Shown here one piece after another: positions 1 through 7,845 of a stretch of DNA of 33,277 bases. The DNA is from Candidatus Zixiibacteriota bacterium. Lineage in GTDB: Bacteria > Zixibacteria > MSB-5A5 > GN15 > JAAZOE01. Every line of letters begins with the position of its first letter. Position 1 is the stretch's first letter. Below the pieces are notes generated by a model. That model was not told the origin of the DNA. It did not search any database and saw nothing but the letters and a program-made list of their open reading frames with translations. The stretch lies in the NCBI GenBank assembly GCA_036480375.1, contig JAZGGI010000009.1, positions 1-33,277 of the forward strand. Direction: 5' to 3'. The position numbers and the translations under genes were made by a program.

Positions 1-2
1 AT

Positions 3-215
3 TTGCCGCCGATCTGTGCTATTAGAATCTATACCGTTGACGGTGATTTGGTTAGATATATCAAACACTTTCGTCCTGATGGTGGACCTGGATCTCAAGA
101 AGAAACGTGGAATGTCATCAGCCGCAACACCCAGGCCATCACAACCGGTATCTATATCTGGCATGTCCGCTCCGACATGGGCGAACAAACCGGAAAACTC
201 GTCATTATGAAATAA
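3..215 (+). CDS. C-terminal end of a secreted protein with FlgD-like/T9SS-type tail (5' partial)
   Basis: The reading frame is open to the window edge and ends at TAA 213-215, so this is only the last 70 or so codons of a larger gene. The visible protein contains IRIYTVDGDLVR, an ETWN segment, TTGIYIWHV and a final GKLVIMK. This is the usual pattern of the FlgD Ig-like/Por-secretion-like C-terminal beta-sandwich found on exported proteins of FCB-group bacteria ('vytvdGrlvr...W.g.n..G..v.sGiYiy.v....g...tgklvlik'). The first codon in frame, TTG, is not a start. The tail suggests a cell-surface or secreted product, but the function of the main body cannot be seen. It converges on the copper ATPase gene, with 13 bases between the two stop codons. 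Confidence 0.6.
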   Translation: MPPICAIRIYTVDGDLVRYIKHFRPDGGPGSQEETWNVISRNTQAITTGIYIWHVRSDMGEQTGKLVIMK

Positions 216-228
216 TCAAATCGCGGCG

Positions 229-2688
229 CTATGAAGATACCGATTCTTTTAAGATCGGTTTGAGTTTTTTTAGCCTCAGGGAGTTTGTCACCACAAAAAT
301 AGACGATAACGCCATCGCCACGGCCGCAAAAATAGGCGACATACTTATCCCAAATGGATATAATATCCCCGCGGCGATGGGAATCATGATTATATTATAG
401 AAAAACGCCCAGAATAGATTCTGCTTTATAATTCTCAAAGTCGATTTTGAAATTTCGTAGGCAGTCAGGATAGCCTTCAAGGATTTGCCGGTAATAGTGA
501 TATCCGATGATTTAACGGCAATATCGGTTCCCGTTCCCAATGATACTCCAATATCGGCCGCCACTAAAGCAGCCGCGTCATTTACTCCGTCACCGACCAT
601 GGCCGTCACATACCCGGTGCGTTTCAAAGTTTCTATCGTAGCCAGTTTTGTTTTCGGTTTCGCTTCAGCTTCGACATGACTAATACCGATTTTGGCGGCG
701 GCCGCCCTGGCCGATTTATAATTATCCCCGGTTAGTAAAATCACTTCATTGTGTAAGTCCTTGAGATAACTGATAACTTCGGGCGCATCCTTTTTCACGG
801 CATCCGATAGTATTATGGAGCCTTTATATTCAATATCCACCGCGACGTGTATTACCGACGACCCTTGATTATCATCGGATTTCTTAAATTGATCCGCGAT
901 TCCTTCCGGCATACCCTGCTCAATTAAATATTCCAACTTACCTACAATGACTTTTCTGCCTTTAATTAACGATGAGATACCCTGACCGGGAAGATATGTG
1001 TGATCTTCTGGTTCTATTAATTTGCTGCCGTCTTTACGCGCCCGTTCGCGGATGGCTTGAGCCAGCGGATGTTCGGAGAATTGCTCGGCCGAAGCCGCCC
1101 ATTGAATCAATTCCTGCTCCGACAGGCCTCTCTCGCCTACAGTTTCGGCAACCGTTACTTTTTCAACGATTGGATGTCCCTTGGTTAACGTTCCGGTTTT
1201 ATCGAAGATAAAACAGTTGGCTTTTGAAAATCTCTCGAGAACATTCCCGTCTCTAAATAGCACGCCTAGACGGGCTGCACGTCCGGTCGCGACGAGAATA
1301 GCCGTCGGTGTCGCTAAACCCAGAGCACACGGACAGGCTACCAGTAAAACCGCTACCGGAGCCGTCAACGCCATTACCGAACCGGGCTTTAATAGGAGCC
1401 AAACCACCAAAGTCAAAAATGATATCACAATTATTATGGGAACGAATATTCCGGCGACTTTATCGGCCATTTTCTGTATCGGAGCCTTCTTGCCCTGTGC
1501 TTCTCGGACCAAATGAATCATTCTATCAAGTACGGTTCCGTTTCCCGCTTTTGTTACCATCATTTTGAACCCGCCGGTAGTATTAACCGTTCCGCCGATG
1601 ACATTATCGGCCGCCTTTTTATCAACCGGAAGAGACTCACCGGTCAGCAGGGATTCATCGATTGTCGCTTCTCCGGTTATTATAACTCCGTCGGCCGGGA
1701 TGGACTGACCGGCTCGAATAAGAACGGTATCACCAATTATGAGTTCATCAAGCGGTATTTTTTTCTCATCGCCGGACTCCTCAATGCGGATTACTGTCCG
1801 GGGAAGCAGAGAAGCCATGCCGAGCGCGGCATCGCGGGCTTCGTGGGTGGCCTTCTCTTCAAGATAACGCCCGATCATAATAAAGGTGATGATCATCGCT
1901 GTAGTTTCAAAATAAACGGGCATCGGTTCGGTATTTCCATCCAGAAAATACCGCAAACCCACAAAAAGAGAATATACAAGGGCGCTGCCCGAGCCGAGGG
2001 CGATAAGACTGTTCATATTGGCCCGTTTGTGGAGCAATTGATTATAGGCATCAATGAAAAATATTCGTCCTGAATACATGACCGGCAGAACCAGTATCAA
2101 TTGAATTATAACGGCCACCGAAAAAGGAAGGCTGAATAAGTTAAGGATATGTTGGCCAAAATGCAGAGCGAAAATCAAAGACGAGCAGATTATCGCGATT
2201 ATCAATTCCCACCGATATTTTTGGCCCCTGAGGGATTCATCTACTTCGCTATCCAAAAGAGCCGCTTGGTAGCCAATCTCTTTTATATCCCCGACCAGAG
2301 ATTTATGGGAATAGAAATTTTCAAGAAAATCGATCTCCCCCGTCTGGGTCGCGAAGTTTATTCGGGCATCGATTATACCGGGGATTTTCTTGAGTCCATT
2401 TTCAATCGTCGCGGTGCATCCGGCGCAATGCATATTGAATATTTCAACCGATTCATGAGTAATCTTCATTTTCAGTCCCAGGCGATTGAGTTCATCAAGA
2501 ACTTGATTGATATCATCGCTGTATTTTTCGCCCGCTCGGGTTCGAAACGTAATTCGCCTTTTTTCAGTATCAACGCGCACGTCCTCGATACCGGACAGGC
2601 TTTCGATTTGCCGGTGTAGTTCGTCGGCCTGAATAAATGGACTATCTTCAGCAATATCGATATCAAATTGTTTTGAATAGTTATTCAT
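229..2688 (-). CDS. copA: Cu+-exporting P1B-type ATPase
   Basis: An 819-residue inner-membrane pump that exports Cu+ at the cost of ATP. Two N-terminal heavy-metal-associated domains are visible: the first (about 15-75) has lost its CxxC, and the second (about 78-145) keeps MHCAGC with Cys88 and Cys91. Eight membrane segments follow. Catalytic marks in order are TGES (349-352), the transmembrane CPC (452-454), DKTGT (phosphorylated Asp496), SEHP with the HP pair (540-541), and GDGVND (699-704). The last two helices carry NLFWAFFYN and MALSS...NSLRL, the residues that with CPC define the Cu+ subgroup (P1B-1). The start ATG overlaps the stop of the upstream PLP-enzyme gene by one base (TAATG), which suggests translational coupling. 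No copper regulator lies nearby. Family and metal class are secure; the physiological role is inferred. Confidence 0.95.
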   Translation of the reverse strand: MNNYSKQFDIDIAEDSPFIQADELHRQIESLSGIEDVRVDTEKRRITFRTRAGEKYSDDINQVLDELNRLGLKMKITHESVEIFNMHCAGCTATIENGLKKIPGIIDARINFATQTGEIDFLENFYSHKSLVGDIKEIGYQAALLDSEVDESLRGQKYRWELIIAIICSSLIFALHFGQHILNLFSLPFSVAVIIQLILVLPVMYSGRIFFIDAYNQLLHKRANMNSLIALGSGSALVYSLFVGLRYFLDGNTEPMPVYFETTAMIITFIMIGRYLEEKATHEARDAALGMASLLPRTVIRIEESGDEKKIPLDELIIGDTVLIRAGQSIPADGVIITGEATIDESLLTGESLPVDKKAADNVIGGTVNTTGGFKMMVTKAGNGTVLDRMIHLVREAQGKKAPIQKMADKVAGIFVPIIIVISFLTLVVWLLLKPGSVMALTAPVAVLLVACPCALGLATPTAILVATGRAARLGVLFRDGNVLERFSKANCFIFDKTGTLTKGHPIVEKVTVAETVGERGLSEQELIQWAASAEQFSEHPLAQAIRERARKDGSKLIEPEDHTYLPGQGISSLIKGRKVIVGKLEYLIEQGMPEGIADQFKKSDDNQGSSVIHVAVDIEYKGSIILSDAVKKDAPEVISYLKDLHNEVILLTGDNYKSARAAAAKIGISHVEAEAKPKTKLATIETLKRTGYVTAMVGDGVNDAAALVAADIGVSLGTGTDIAVKSSDITITGKSLKAILTAYEISKSTLRIIKQNLFWAFFYNIIMIPIAAGILYPFGISMSPIFAAVAMALSSIFVVTNSLRLKKLKPILKESVSS

Positions 2689-3848
2689 TATCCGAGCGCC
2701 TTATCCAAATCCTCTATTAAGTCATCGGCATCTTCTATCCCGACAGACAGCCGAATCAGGCGATCATTTAGACCTTTTTCTTCTCTGATTTCCTGCGGAA
2801 TCGAAGCATGAGTCATTACGGCCGGATGCTCTATTAGAGATTCGACTCCTCCCAGAGATTCAGCCAGTAAGAATAATTCGGTACGGGAAACGATCTCCAA
2901 AGCCTTTTCCCGATTGCCGGAAATTTCAAATGAGATCATACCGCCACCTCCCGACATCTGACGCTGGGCAATCTTATAATGAGGATGACTTTCAATAAAA
3001 GGGTATATAACCTTGGCAATATCTTTCCTCTGCTGTAGCCAATCGGCGATTTTCAGGGCATTCCGGCAATGCTTTTTCATGCGTAAATCGAGAGTTTTCA
3101 AACCCCGATGGGCAATAAAACAATCAAAAGGACCGGGAACAGCCCCGGCCGAATTCTGCAAGATTTTGTACTTGGTGTACAATTGTTCATCGCTGGTGAT
3201 AATCGCGCCACCGACCGTATCGGAATGACCTCCGATATATTTGGTTGTTGAATGAACGATAACATTGGCGCCCAGTTGCAACGGCTGCTGGATAGCCGGC
3301 GACATAAAGGTATTGTCAATTATCAGAGGTATCCTGTGAGCTCTGGTTACTTTTGAGATATTCTCAATATCGGCTATTTTCAGGAGAGGATTTGAAGGGG
3401 TTTCCATCCAGACCATTTTTGTATTGGACTTAATGTGTGGCTCAAGATCAAAATCGCCGAACATATCGACATATTCAAGTTCAATTCCCAGTGGTTCATA
3501 AAAAGTCGAGAATAAGCGGTACACGCCGCCGTAAAGATCGTCTCCGGCAATAATATGGTCGCCCGGTCGATAGGTTTTCATAATGGTATCAACGGCCGAC
3601 ATCCCTGAAGCAAAAGTCAATCCATAATCGGCGCCTTCGAGACCGGCCAGGGCTCTCTGGTAGGCCGACCGAGTTGGATTGTCGGTGCGGGAGTATTCGT
3701 ATCCCTTGTGCTGGCCGGGAAATTCCTGGCGATACGTCGAAGTTTGGTAAATCGGGACCGTAACCGCTCCGGTTTGAGGATCCGGTTCGGAACCGAGATG
3801 GACGGCCCGAGTTGCAATTGCGAGTTTTTTCAATTTTTTTTCATTCAT
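2688..3848 (-). CDS. Cystathionine gamma-synthase / gamma-lyase family PLP enzyme
   Basis: A 386-residue Cys/Met-metabolism PLP enzyme, normal length for the family. It makes cystathionine from an activated homoserine, or cleaves cystathionine or related thioethers, in the cytoplasm. Visible marks are YSRTDNPT (52-59, phosphate and neighbouring-subunit contacts), SGMSA (81-85), the PLP-stacking region around DDLYGGVYR, IDNTF with the Asp that binds the pyridine nitrogen (178), and the Schiff-base lysine in STTKYIGGHSD (Lys203). Synthase and lyase cannot be separated by eye, so no symbol is given. The gene is first in a pair with copA, whose start overlaps its stop. The ribosome site (GGCG) is weak. 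A TATATT element in the A/T-rich 70 bases upstream could be a -10 box, but I see no good -35. Confidence 0.92.
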   Translation of the reverse strand: MNEKKLKKLAIATRAVHLGSEPDPQTGAVTVPIYQTSTYRQEFPGQHKGYEYSRTDNPTRSAYQRALAGLEGADYGLTFASGMSAVDTIMKTYRPGDHIIAGDDLYGGVYRLFSTFYEPLGIELEYVDMFGDFDLEPHIKSNTKMVWMETPSNPLLKIADIENISKVTRAHRIPLIIDNTFMSPAIQQPLQLGANVIVHSTTKYIGGHSDTVGGAIITSDEQLYTKYKILQNSAGAVPGPFDCFIAHRGLKTLDLRMKKHCRNALKIADWLQQRKDIAKVIYPFIESHPHYKIAQRQMSGGGGMISFEISGNREKALEIVSRTELFLLAESLGGVESLIEHPAVMTHASIPQEIREEKGLNDRLIRLSVGIEDADDLIEDLDKALG

Positions 3849-3910
3849 TGTTTCGCCTTTTTTGTTGAGAATAAGAAATTAATATACGAAAAATCCTGAA
3901 AAATATTATA

Positions 3911-3946
3911 AAAAAAAGCCTGATTACCTGGGAGAAGTAATCAGGC
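3911..3946 (-). terminator. Rho-independent terminator of the sigma factor gene
   Basis: Read on the minus strand, a 10-bp perfect stem (GCCTGATTAC at 3918-3927 with its complement at 3937-3946) and a 9-base loop are followed by seven U residues (3911-3917). It lies 40 bases past the sigma factor stop, so it ends that transcript and insulates the PLP-enzyme/copA pair downstream. Confidence 0.85.
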
Positions 3947-3986
3947 CACTACATGCTAACAACCTAAATTAGTTTAACAGAATTTT

Positions 3987-4628
3987 TTACTTAATCCCTA
4001 ACGCGATGAGCAAGCCGGGACAACGCCGCAGCAAGTCCTTACGTATTTTCTGGCGGGCTCGATGCAGATACCAGCGGACAGTAGCTTCCGGCATATCCAT
4101 AATATTGGCCACGTCATCAATCTGGCACCCTTCAATATCTCGCAGAATAAAGGCCGACCTCTGTTTCCCGTTTAGTCGGCTGGCGGCGTTGGTCAGCTCC
4201 TCGCGCAATTGATTATTCCGGTAATTGCTTTCCGGATTATCGCGGTGGTTTGCAACCGTATCGCGAACATTATCCAATGGTTCATGCCGATGGCGCCGGT
4301 GTTTGCGCATGTAGTCAATTGACGCATTGACGGTTATCCGATACAACCAGGTATAAAACCGCTTGTTTTCATCATAACGCCATAAATTTTGTGAGGTCTT
4401 TACGAAAACATTCTGGGTAATGTCAGCAGCTTCATCATAGTCACCAACCATTTTGTAGGCCAAAGCCCCGACCTGGTTACGATAACGGCTGACTAATTCA
4501 CCAAAGGCTCTCTCATCCCCCCGCCTGATCCGACGAATAATAGCCTTTACCTCAAGCTCATCCTTGTCTTCTGCGACATTCCTTGTTTTCGGAATACTAG
4601 AAACCCTGGTTACATTTTGATTAGACAC
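3987..4628 (-). CDS. RNA polymerase ECF-type sigma factor
   Basis: About 213 residues from the chosen start. It contains sigma region 2 (FGELVSRYRNQV, then DYDEAADITQNVFVKTSQNL and FYTWLYRITVNASIDYMRKH) and region 4 (LNGKQRSAFILRDIEGCQ followed by the helix-turn-helix IDDVANIMDMPEATVRWYLHRARQKIR). This two-domain layout, with no regions 1.1 or 3, is the extracytoplasmic-function class, close to RpoE/SigW-like factors. The open frame extends to a TTG at 4721, but that start has no ribosome site. The GTG at 4628 has GAGGGA seven bases upstream. An ATG at 4643 is a second option. No anti-sigma factor gene is adjacent: the next gene upstream is a cell-wall peptidase in its own transcript. The target regulon is unknown. 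Confidence 0.9.
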   Translation of the reverse strand: MSNQNVTRVSSIPKTRNVAEDKDELEVKAIIRRIRRGDERAFGELVSRYRNQVGALAYKMVGDYDEAADITQNVFVKTSQNLWRYDENKRFYTWLYRITVNASIDYMRKHRRHRHEPLDNVRDTVANHRDNPESNYRNNQLREELTNAASRLNGKQRSAFILRDIEGCQIDDVANIMDMPEATVRWYLHRARQKIRKDLLRRCPGLLIALGIK

Positions 4629-4984
4629 AACTATTTCCCTCATTAGGCGTCGAATTAATAATTTTGTGGACTGCAATAGTTCATATTCCCTTAAACATAA
4701 ATTCCATTTATTAGTTCCCAATTCTTCGTTTTTTACTGCAGTTTATGCGATATTCCCAAGTGCCCAAAATGGGAGGGATTTTTTGAAAAGCCTGCTAATA
4801 AATGGTAAAAAATTAAAAACTGATCAAAAAAAACTCAAGCCGACAGATTCCCAAGCCTCCCATAAATAGATTTTTTACATACAGTCACCCACAAATCCCC
4901 CCGCCCAACTTATTACTATTATTATTCTTATGTGATTTGGGGTGGACCATTAAGAATATAAATAATGACCAAGATTAATGGATT
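4629..4984 (-). other. Leader/intergenic stretch upstream of the sigma factor gene
   Basis: About 350 A/T-rich bases between the sigma factor start and the terminator of the M23 peptidase gene. It must hold the sigma gene promoter, but I could not pick a convincing -35/-10 pair, and I see no sigma-54 or ECF-type motif pair, no RNA gene and no second gene. Short T- and A-runs occur throughout. Confidence 0.4.
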
Positions 4985-5014
4985 AAATTAAAAAAGCCCC
5001 GAGTAAATCGGGGC
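4985..5014 (-). terminator. Rho-independent terminator of the M23 peptidase gene
   Basis: On the minus strand, GCCCCGA (5008-5014) pairs perfectly with 4996-5002 around a 5-base loop and is followed by a U-rich run (4985-4995). It begins 25 bases after the peptidase stop codon. Confidence 0.85.
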
Positions 5015-5038
5015 CACAAATTTTGAATTTAGGCTGTC

Positions 5039-5938
5039 TTACTTATTGATTATGTATTTGTACGGATTGACGTGTTTGCCTTTTTTTATGACTTCGTAAT
5101 GTAAATGGGGGCCAGTTGTATAGCCGGTGCTGCCCATCAATCCAATTATATCTCCGCGTTTGACCCTTTGTCCGACTTTGACTTTGTAATCACTCAGATG
5201 TCCATAGCGGGTTATGAATCCGTAGCCGTGATCGATAGAGACCATTTTCCCAAGGCCGCCGTTTATTCTGACTGCCGTGATTTTGCCTTCAGCGGTCGCG
5301 TAAATAGGCGTTCCATTACTATTGGAAATATCAAGGCCGGGATGAAACTCTTTAAGTCCCGTGAAGGGATCGTTGCGAGTGCCGTAGCCGCTTGAAGGAT
5401 AACCACGGGCGGGCTTAATTGACGGGGTATGATTGAGCAGATCTCGTTTATTTCCAAGGAGTTCATAGACATCCCGGTACCGCTCCCGTTCGAATTTGGC
5501 CAGGCGCAAAAGTTCATCGACGTCAGCGCTGACTTTGAGGGCTTCGGCGGTAGCCTCGGTGAAGTTATTTAAAGCGGGGTCTTCGGGGCCGCCAACACCC
5601 AGCATCCGGGCTTCTTCGTTAATTTCCGGCAATCCGAATATGGTTCTGATGGCTTCTTCCTTGTTGACTAACTCGGCGTAGCTCCCCTGCAGATCATCGA
5701 TTGATCCTTCCATTGCGGTATATTGTTCGGAAAGCATCTGATTTTCGCGAAGGAGTTTATCCAGGCGGGCGCGGTCCACTCTCTGGCTGAAATAATCGGA
5801 CAGTAAAAATACATTGATCGCGATAAAGCAAATACCGAAGAGGGCAACGGCCCATAAAAGCTTTACCGGGATTGAATATGATGACATGTCGCCGCCCTTT
5901 CGGGGAACGACCATTATGGTAATCTTATCTTTTAGCAT
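5039..5938 (-). CDS. Membrane-anchored M23 family metallopeptidase (LytM-like)
   Basis: A 299-residue protein with a short basic cytoplasmic head, one membrane helix (about 26-47), a periplasmic coiled-coil stretch (about 52-170) and a C-terminal LytM/M23 domain (about 178-295). The zinc and catalytic residues are all present: His199 and Asp203 in HPGLD, His247 in YGHLS, and His278/His280 in GPHLH. It should therefore be an active endopeptidase on peptidoglycan cross-links rather than an EnvC-type inactive activator. The layout (helix, coiled coil, M23) matches enzymes used in cell separation or envelope growth. The ATG at 5938 is preceded by an in-frame stop and has GAGGA directly adjacent, unusually close. 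A second ATG nine codons in (5914) is possible. The gene is monocistronic, with its own strong promoter and terminator. Confidence 0.92.
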   Translation of the reverse strand: MLKDKITIMVVPRKGGDMSSYSIPVKLLWAVALFGICFIAINVFLLSDYFSQRVDRARLDKLLRENQMLSEQYTAMEGSIDDLQGSYAELVNKEEAIRTIFGLPEINEEARMLGVGGPEDPALNNFTEATAEALKVSADVDELLRLAKFERERYRDVYELLGNKRDLLNHTPSIKPARGYPSSGYGTRNDPFTGLKEFHPGLDISNSNGTPIYATAEGKITAVRINGGLGKMVSIDHGYGFITRYGHLSDYKVKVGQRVKRGDIIGLMGSTGYTTGPHLHYEVIKKGKHVNPYKYIINK

Positions 5939-5988
5939 TCCTCAATCAGCGAAGGAATTATTCCTCCACTCTCCAAAAAAATCGCCCC

Positions 5989-6017
5989 ATTATATAAGCC
6001 TTGGGCATACCTGTCAA
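5989..6017 (-). promoter_or_regulatory. Consensus sigma-70 promoter of the M23 peptidase gene
   Basis: On the minus strand, a perfect -35 TTGACA (6012-6017) and a perfect -10 TATAAT (5989-5994) are separated by exactly 17 bases. Transcription would start near 5982 and give a leader of about 45 bases before the ATG at 5938. Confidence 0.85.
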
Positions 6018-6070
6018 GTCAAAAAGCTCTATTTATTAGTTCAATATATCGGCAAAAGGGTTGCCTGAAT

Positions 6071-6211
6071 TTACTTGATAACTATAAACTCTTTGCGAAG
6101 AATTTTCTCAATAACTTTTATGAATTTTTCCGGATTCAGAGTCTGTAGGCTATAAAGATGCCAGCAGACTTTTCTGGGCTTTTTGTAATTCTCCTTCTTT
6201 TTTGGAGCCAT
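6071..6211 (-). CDS. Possible small lysine-rich protein (46 aa), unknown
   Basis: In the otherwise empty stretch between the M23 peptidase and the AsnRS-like gene, the minus strand holds an ATG-initiated 46-codon frame. It begins MAPKKKENYKKPRKVCWHLY, continues with an amphipathic LNPEKFIKVIEKIL, and ends in a hydrophobic EFIVIK. AAGGCAGG lies about six bases upstream of the ATG. I do not recognise the protein. The basic N-terminus and helical C-terminus are consistent with a nucleic-acid-binding or membrane-interacting peptide, or with the remnant of a longer degraded gene. The evidence is only the ribosome site and a sensible composition, so it may be chance. Confidence 0.3.
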   Translation of the reverse strand: MAPKKKENYKKPRKVCWHLYSLQTLNPEKFIKVIEKILRKEFIVIK

Positions 6212-6520
6212 AATAACCTGCCTTGCTGAGCGATCTTATAAGGCAATGACAGGTTTCTGCCATATACCATCGCGACATAATTACCGTAAGTTTGATAAGG
6301 ATTTAGCAATTGCTATGCCTTTTGATCGACAAACACATTAACACCGACGGACTACTCTATTATATTGATTTACAATATCTTAGAAAATCCGTCAAATGAT
6401 CAAAAATTGAACAGCATGCTATCGGTTTGCAGAAATTGTGGTCAAAATCCCACATTGAGTAGGTTTTGAGCAAAACCATAAAACTTCCGGAAATCGACTG
6501 GTTTTAGAGCTTGATTAAAT
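6212..6520. other. Intergenic stretch with small palindromes
   Basis: No supported gene. It holds a perfect 12-bp palindrome TAGCAATTGCTA (6304-6315), a TATAAT on the minus strand near 6355 without a clear -35, and a tight inverted repeat GGTTTTG/CAAAACC (6462-6477). The region could be a decayed mobile element, but no terminal repeats or transposase residue pattern could be followed. Confidence 0.35.
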
Positions 6521-6556
6521 TCAGGGCGGCTTCACATAAAGATTGAAGCCGCCTGA
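6521..6556 (-). terminator. Terminator hairpin after the AsnRS-like gene
   Basis: GAAGCCGCCTGA (6545-6556) pairs with 6521-6533 (one bulged base), giving a stem of about 12 bp with an 11-base loop. It lies about 12 bases past the stop at 6569. On the minus strand it is followed by AATTTAATC, a weak U tract. Confidence 0.6.
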
Positions 6557-6568
6557 TTGATCGTGTCA

Positions 6569-7567
6569 TTAAATAACAAGGAATTCCGGCGAGCGAGGAA
6601 TTTCTACGGCCGCCTTAATACTTTCCCAGCGGTTTTGTTTGGTGGTAATAATCGACTGTACGACTCGTTCAAAACCGATGCCGCACCCGGATGATTGACC
6701 CTCCGATTGCTTGAGGACCTCGAAATACCAACTAAATTGAGCCGGGTCGACTCCGCGGGCGACGAGGTGATCATACATATAAGATTCTTCAAACTGTTTT
6801 TTACATTTTTCCGAATCGCCTTCCCGAACGGCCCCGCCGACCGATTCGCCAGCGTGAGGCAGGAGAAGATCACAGCATAAAGTTTCACTGCCTTTCCTTT
6901 TCATTGAGAAGAATTTTATGACTCCTCCTTTTTTGGGTCTGGGTTCGGCCGGGTAATTGGTGACAAAGGTCGGCATTCCGGAAAGGATTTGGCATAATAA
7001 TTCTTCCTCTTCGCTGCCGAAATCATCACCGAATTGTATCTGGTGTCCTTTGGCCTGGAGCAGGCTGACCGCTTTTTCGTATTTGACGCGGTTGAAGGGC
7101 TGGTCGATATATTTTTTCAGAGTATTATTGCGATAGATTTTATGTCCTTCGGTATACATTGCTTTTATCAATGACTCGATATTATCCATTAAACCGTCGA
7201 GTTGGAAATCGCGGCTCTCAAATTCTATCAATGTAAATTCGCATAAGTGCCGTCCGGTTACTTTACGCTCCTGCCGGAAAGACGGCCCGATTGTGTAAAC
7301 GCGATTGTGCGCAACGGTGAAGGCTTCCAGGTAAAGCTGCCCGGTTTGCCGGAGAAACATTTCCACTTCATCGCCGCCTTCGTCAAACATCGCTACCGAC
7401 ATGGCGTTGGGGAACCATTCGCAGGAACCGGTCGCTCCGGTGATATGCGGAACCTGAACCTCCATAAAATCGTGTTTTACAAACCATTCGCGGGCGGTTC
7501 TTAAGAGTAGTGATCTCAATTTGCTGGTGACAGCAAAATTGCCCTGACATACTTCCAGATGACGCAT
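6569..7567 (-). CDS. AsnRS-like class II enzyme without anticodon-binding domain; likely asparagine synthetase (AS-AR type)
   Basis: A 332-residue class II aminoacyl-tRNA-synthetase catalytic core of the Asp/Asn type. Motif 1 lies around FMEVQVPHITGATGSCE (35-50), motif 2 is GPSFRQE...RHLCEF (95-111, Arg98 and Glu100), and motif 3 is GCGIGFERVV (294-303, Arg301). A true AsnRS or AspRS has about 100 extra N-terminal residues forming an OB-fold that reads the anticodon; this protein starts directly at the catalytic core. That architecture matches the archaeal asparagine synthetase related to AsnRS (AS-AR), which amidates aspartate without tRNA. The start ATG at 7567 has AGGAGGT six bases upstream. 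The frame stays open further upstream only because it runs through the leader hairpin. Asparagine synthesis is inferred from the missing domain; a tRNA-linked role remains possible. Confidence 0.8.
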   Translation of the reverse strand: MRHLEVCQGNFAVTSKLRSLLLRTAREWFVKHDFMEVQVPHITGATGSCEWFPNAMSVAMFDEGGDEVEMFLRQTGQLYLEAFTVAHNRVYTIGPSFRQERKVTGRHLCEFTLIEFESRDFQLDGLMDNIESLIKAMYTEGHKIYRNNTLKKYIDQPFNRVKYEKAVSLLQAKGHQIQFGDDFGSEEEELLCQILSGMPTFVTNYPAEPRPKKGGVIKFFSMKRKGSETLCCDLLLPHAGESVGGAVREGDSEKCKKQFEESYMYDHLVARGVDPAQFSWYFEVLKQSEGQSSGCGIGFERVVQSIITTKQNRWESIKAAVEIPRSPEFLVI

Positions 7568-7592
7568 CAATAGACCTCCTGGTTTTAGGTAT

Positions 7593-7625
7593 AAAAAAAA
7601 GACCACCCAATAAAAATGGGTGGCC
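7593..7625 (-). promoter_or_regulatory. Transcription attenuator in the leader of the AsnRS-like gene
   Basis: On the minus strand a nine-pair stem (7617-7625 with 7601-7609, one G-U pair) and a 7-base loop are followed by eight U residues (7593-7600). The last U is only 25 bases before the start codon, and that gap is filled by the ribosome site. No promoter fits there, so every transcript of the gene must pass this terminator. A competing pairing of GTTGGC (7632-7637) with GGCCAC (7620-7625) could act as antiterminator. I found no T-box core sequence and no short leader peptide rich in Asn codons. Confidence 0.7.
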
Positions 7626-7773
7626 AATAAAGCCAACATATAACGGGAATACCGCTCCCGCTCCGGGATGGTTAGCATGCATTTTGCCAAACTCCCCGGG
7701 CTGATAGTATCTTTCCCGAACGCACTCGTAGCGCGATTTTGATTTTCGTTATGAACATGTCTCTAAAAAAGGG

Positions 7774-7802
7774 ATTTAATATGCCTGCAAGGGTTAAGTC
7801 AA
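7774..7802 (-). promoter_or_regulatory. Probable promoter of the AsnRS-like gene
   Basis: The minus strand shows TTGACT (-35, 7797-7802, five of six) and TTAAAT (-10, 7774-7779, four of six) 17 bases apart. It sits just past the GNAT gene stop and would give a leader of about 200 bases ending in the attenuator. Between the two lies foldable sequence: CGGGA/TCCCG (7644-7660), and an imperfect long stem joining 7661-7676 with 7686-7700. Confidence 0.5.
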
Positions 7803-7845
7803 GTTTTAATTTTCCGCCGGGCTAAAAATTAATAGATAATAATAT

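Noticed and set aside
1513-2073. 186-codon plus-strand open frame
   Set aside because: Lies wholly inside copA on the opposite strand and has no recognisable domain; a shadow of the real gene.
4629-4721. Longer N-terminus of the sigma factor from a TTG
   Set aside because: No ribosome site at the TTG; the extra 31 residues do not resemble sigma region 2, and a GTG with GAGGGA exists downstream.
6501-6510. GTTTTAGAGC, the same as the start of a type II-A CRISPR repeat
   Set aside because: A single 10-base match with no repeats, spacers, tracrRNA or cas genes; chance.
7568-7690. Longer N-terminus of the AsnRS-like protein (41 extra residues)
   Set aside because: The extension is coded by the attenuator hairpin and its U run, and the strong AGGAGGT belongs to the ATG at 7567.
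7568-7770. T-box riboswitch in the AsnRS-like leader
   Set aside because: No AGGGTGGNACCGCG-type core on the 5' side of the terminator; the GGGTGG seen is the 3' arm of the terminator stem itself.
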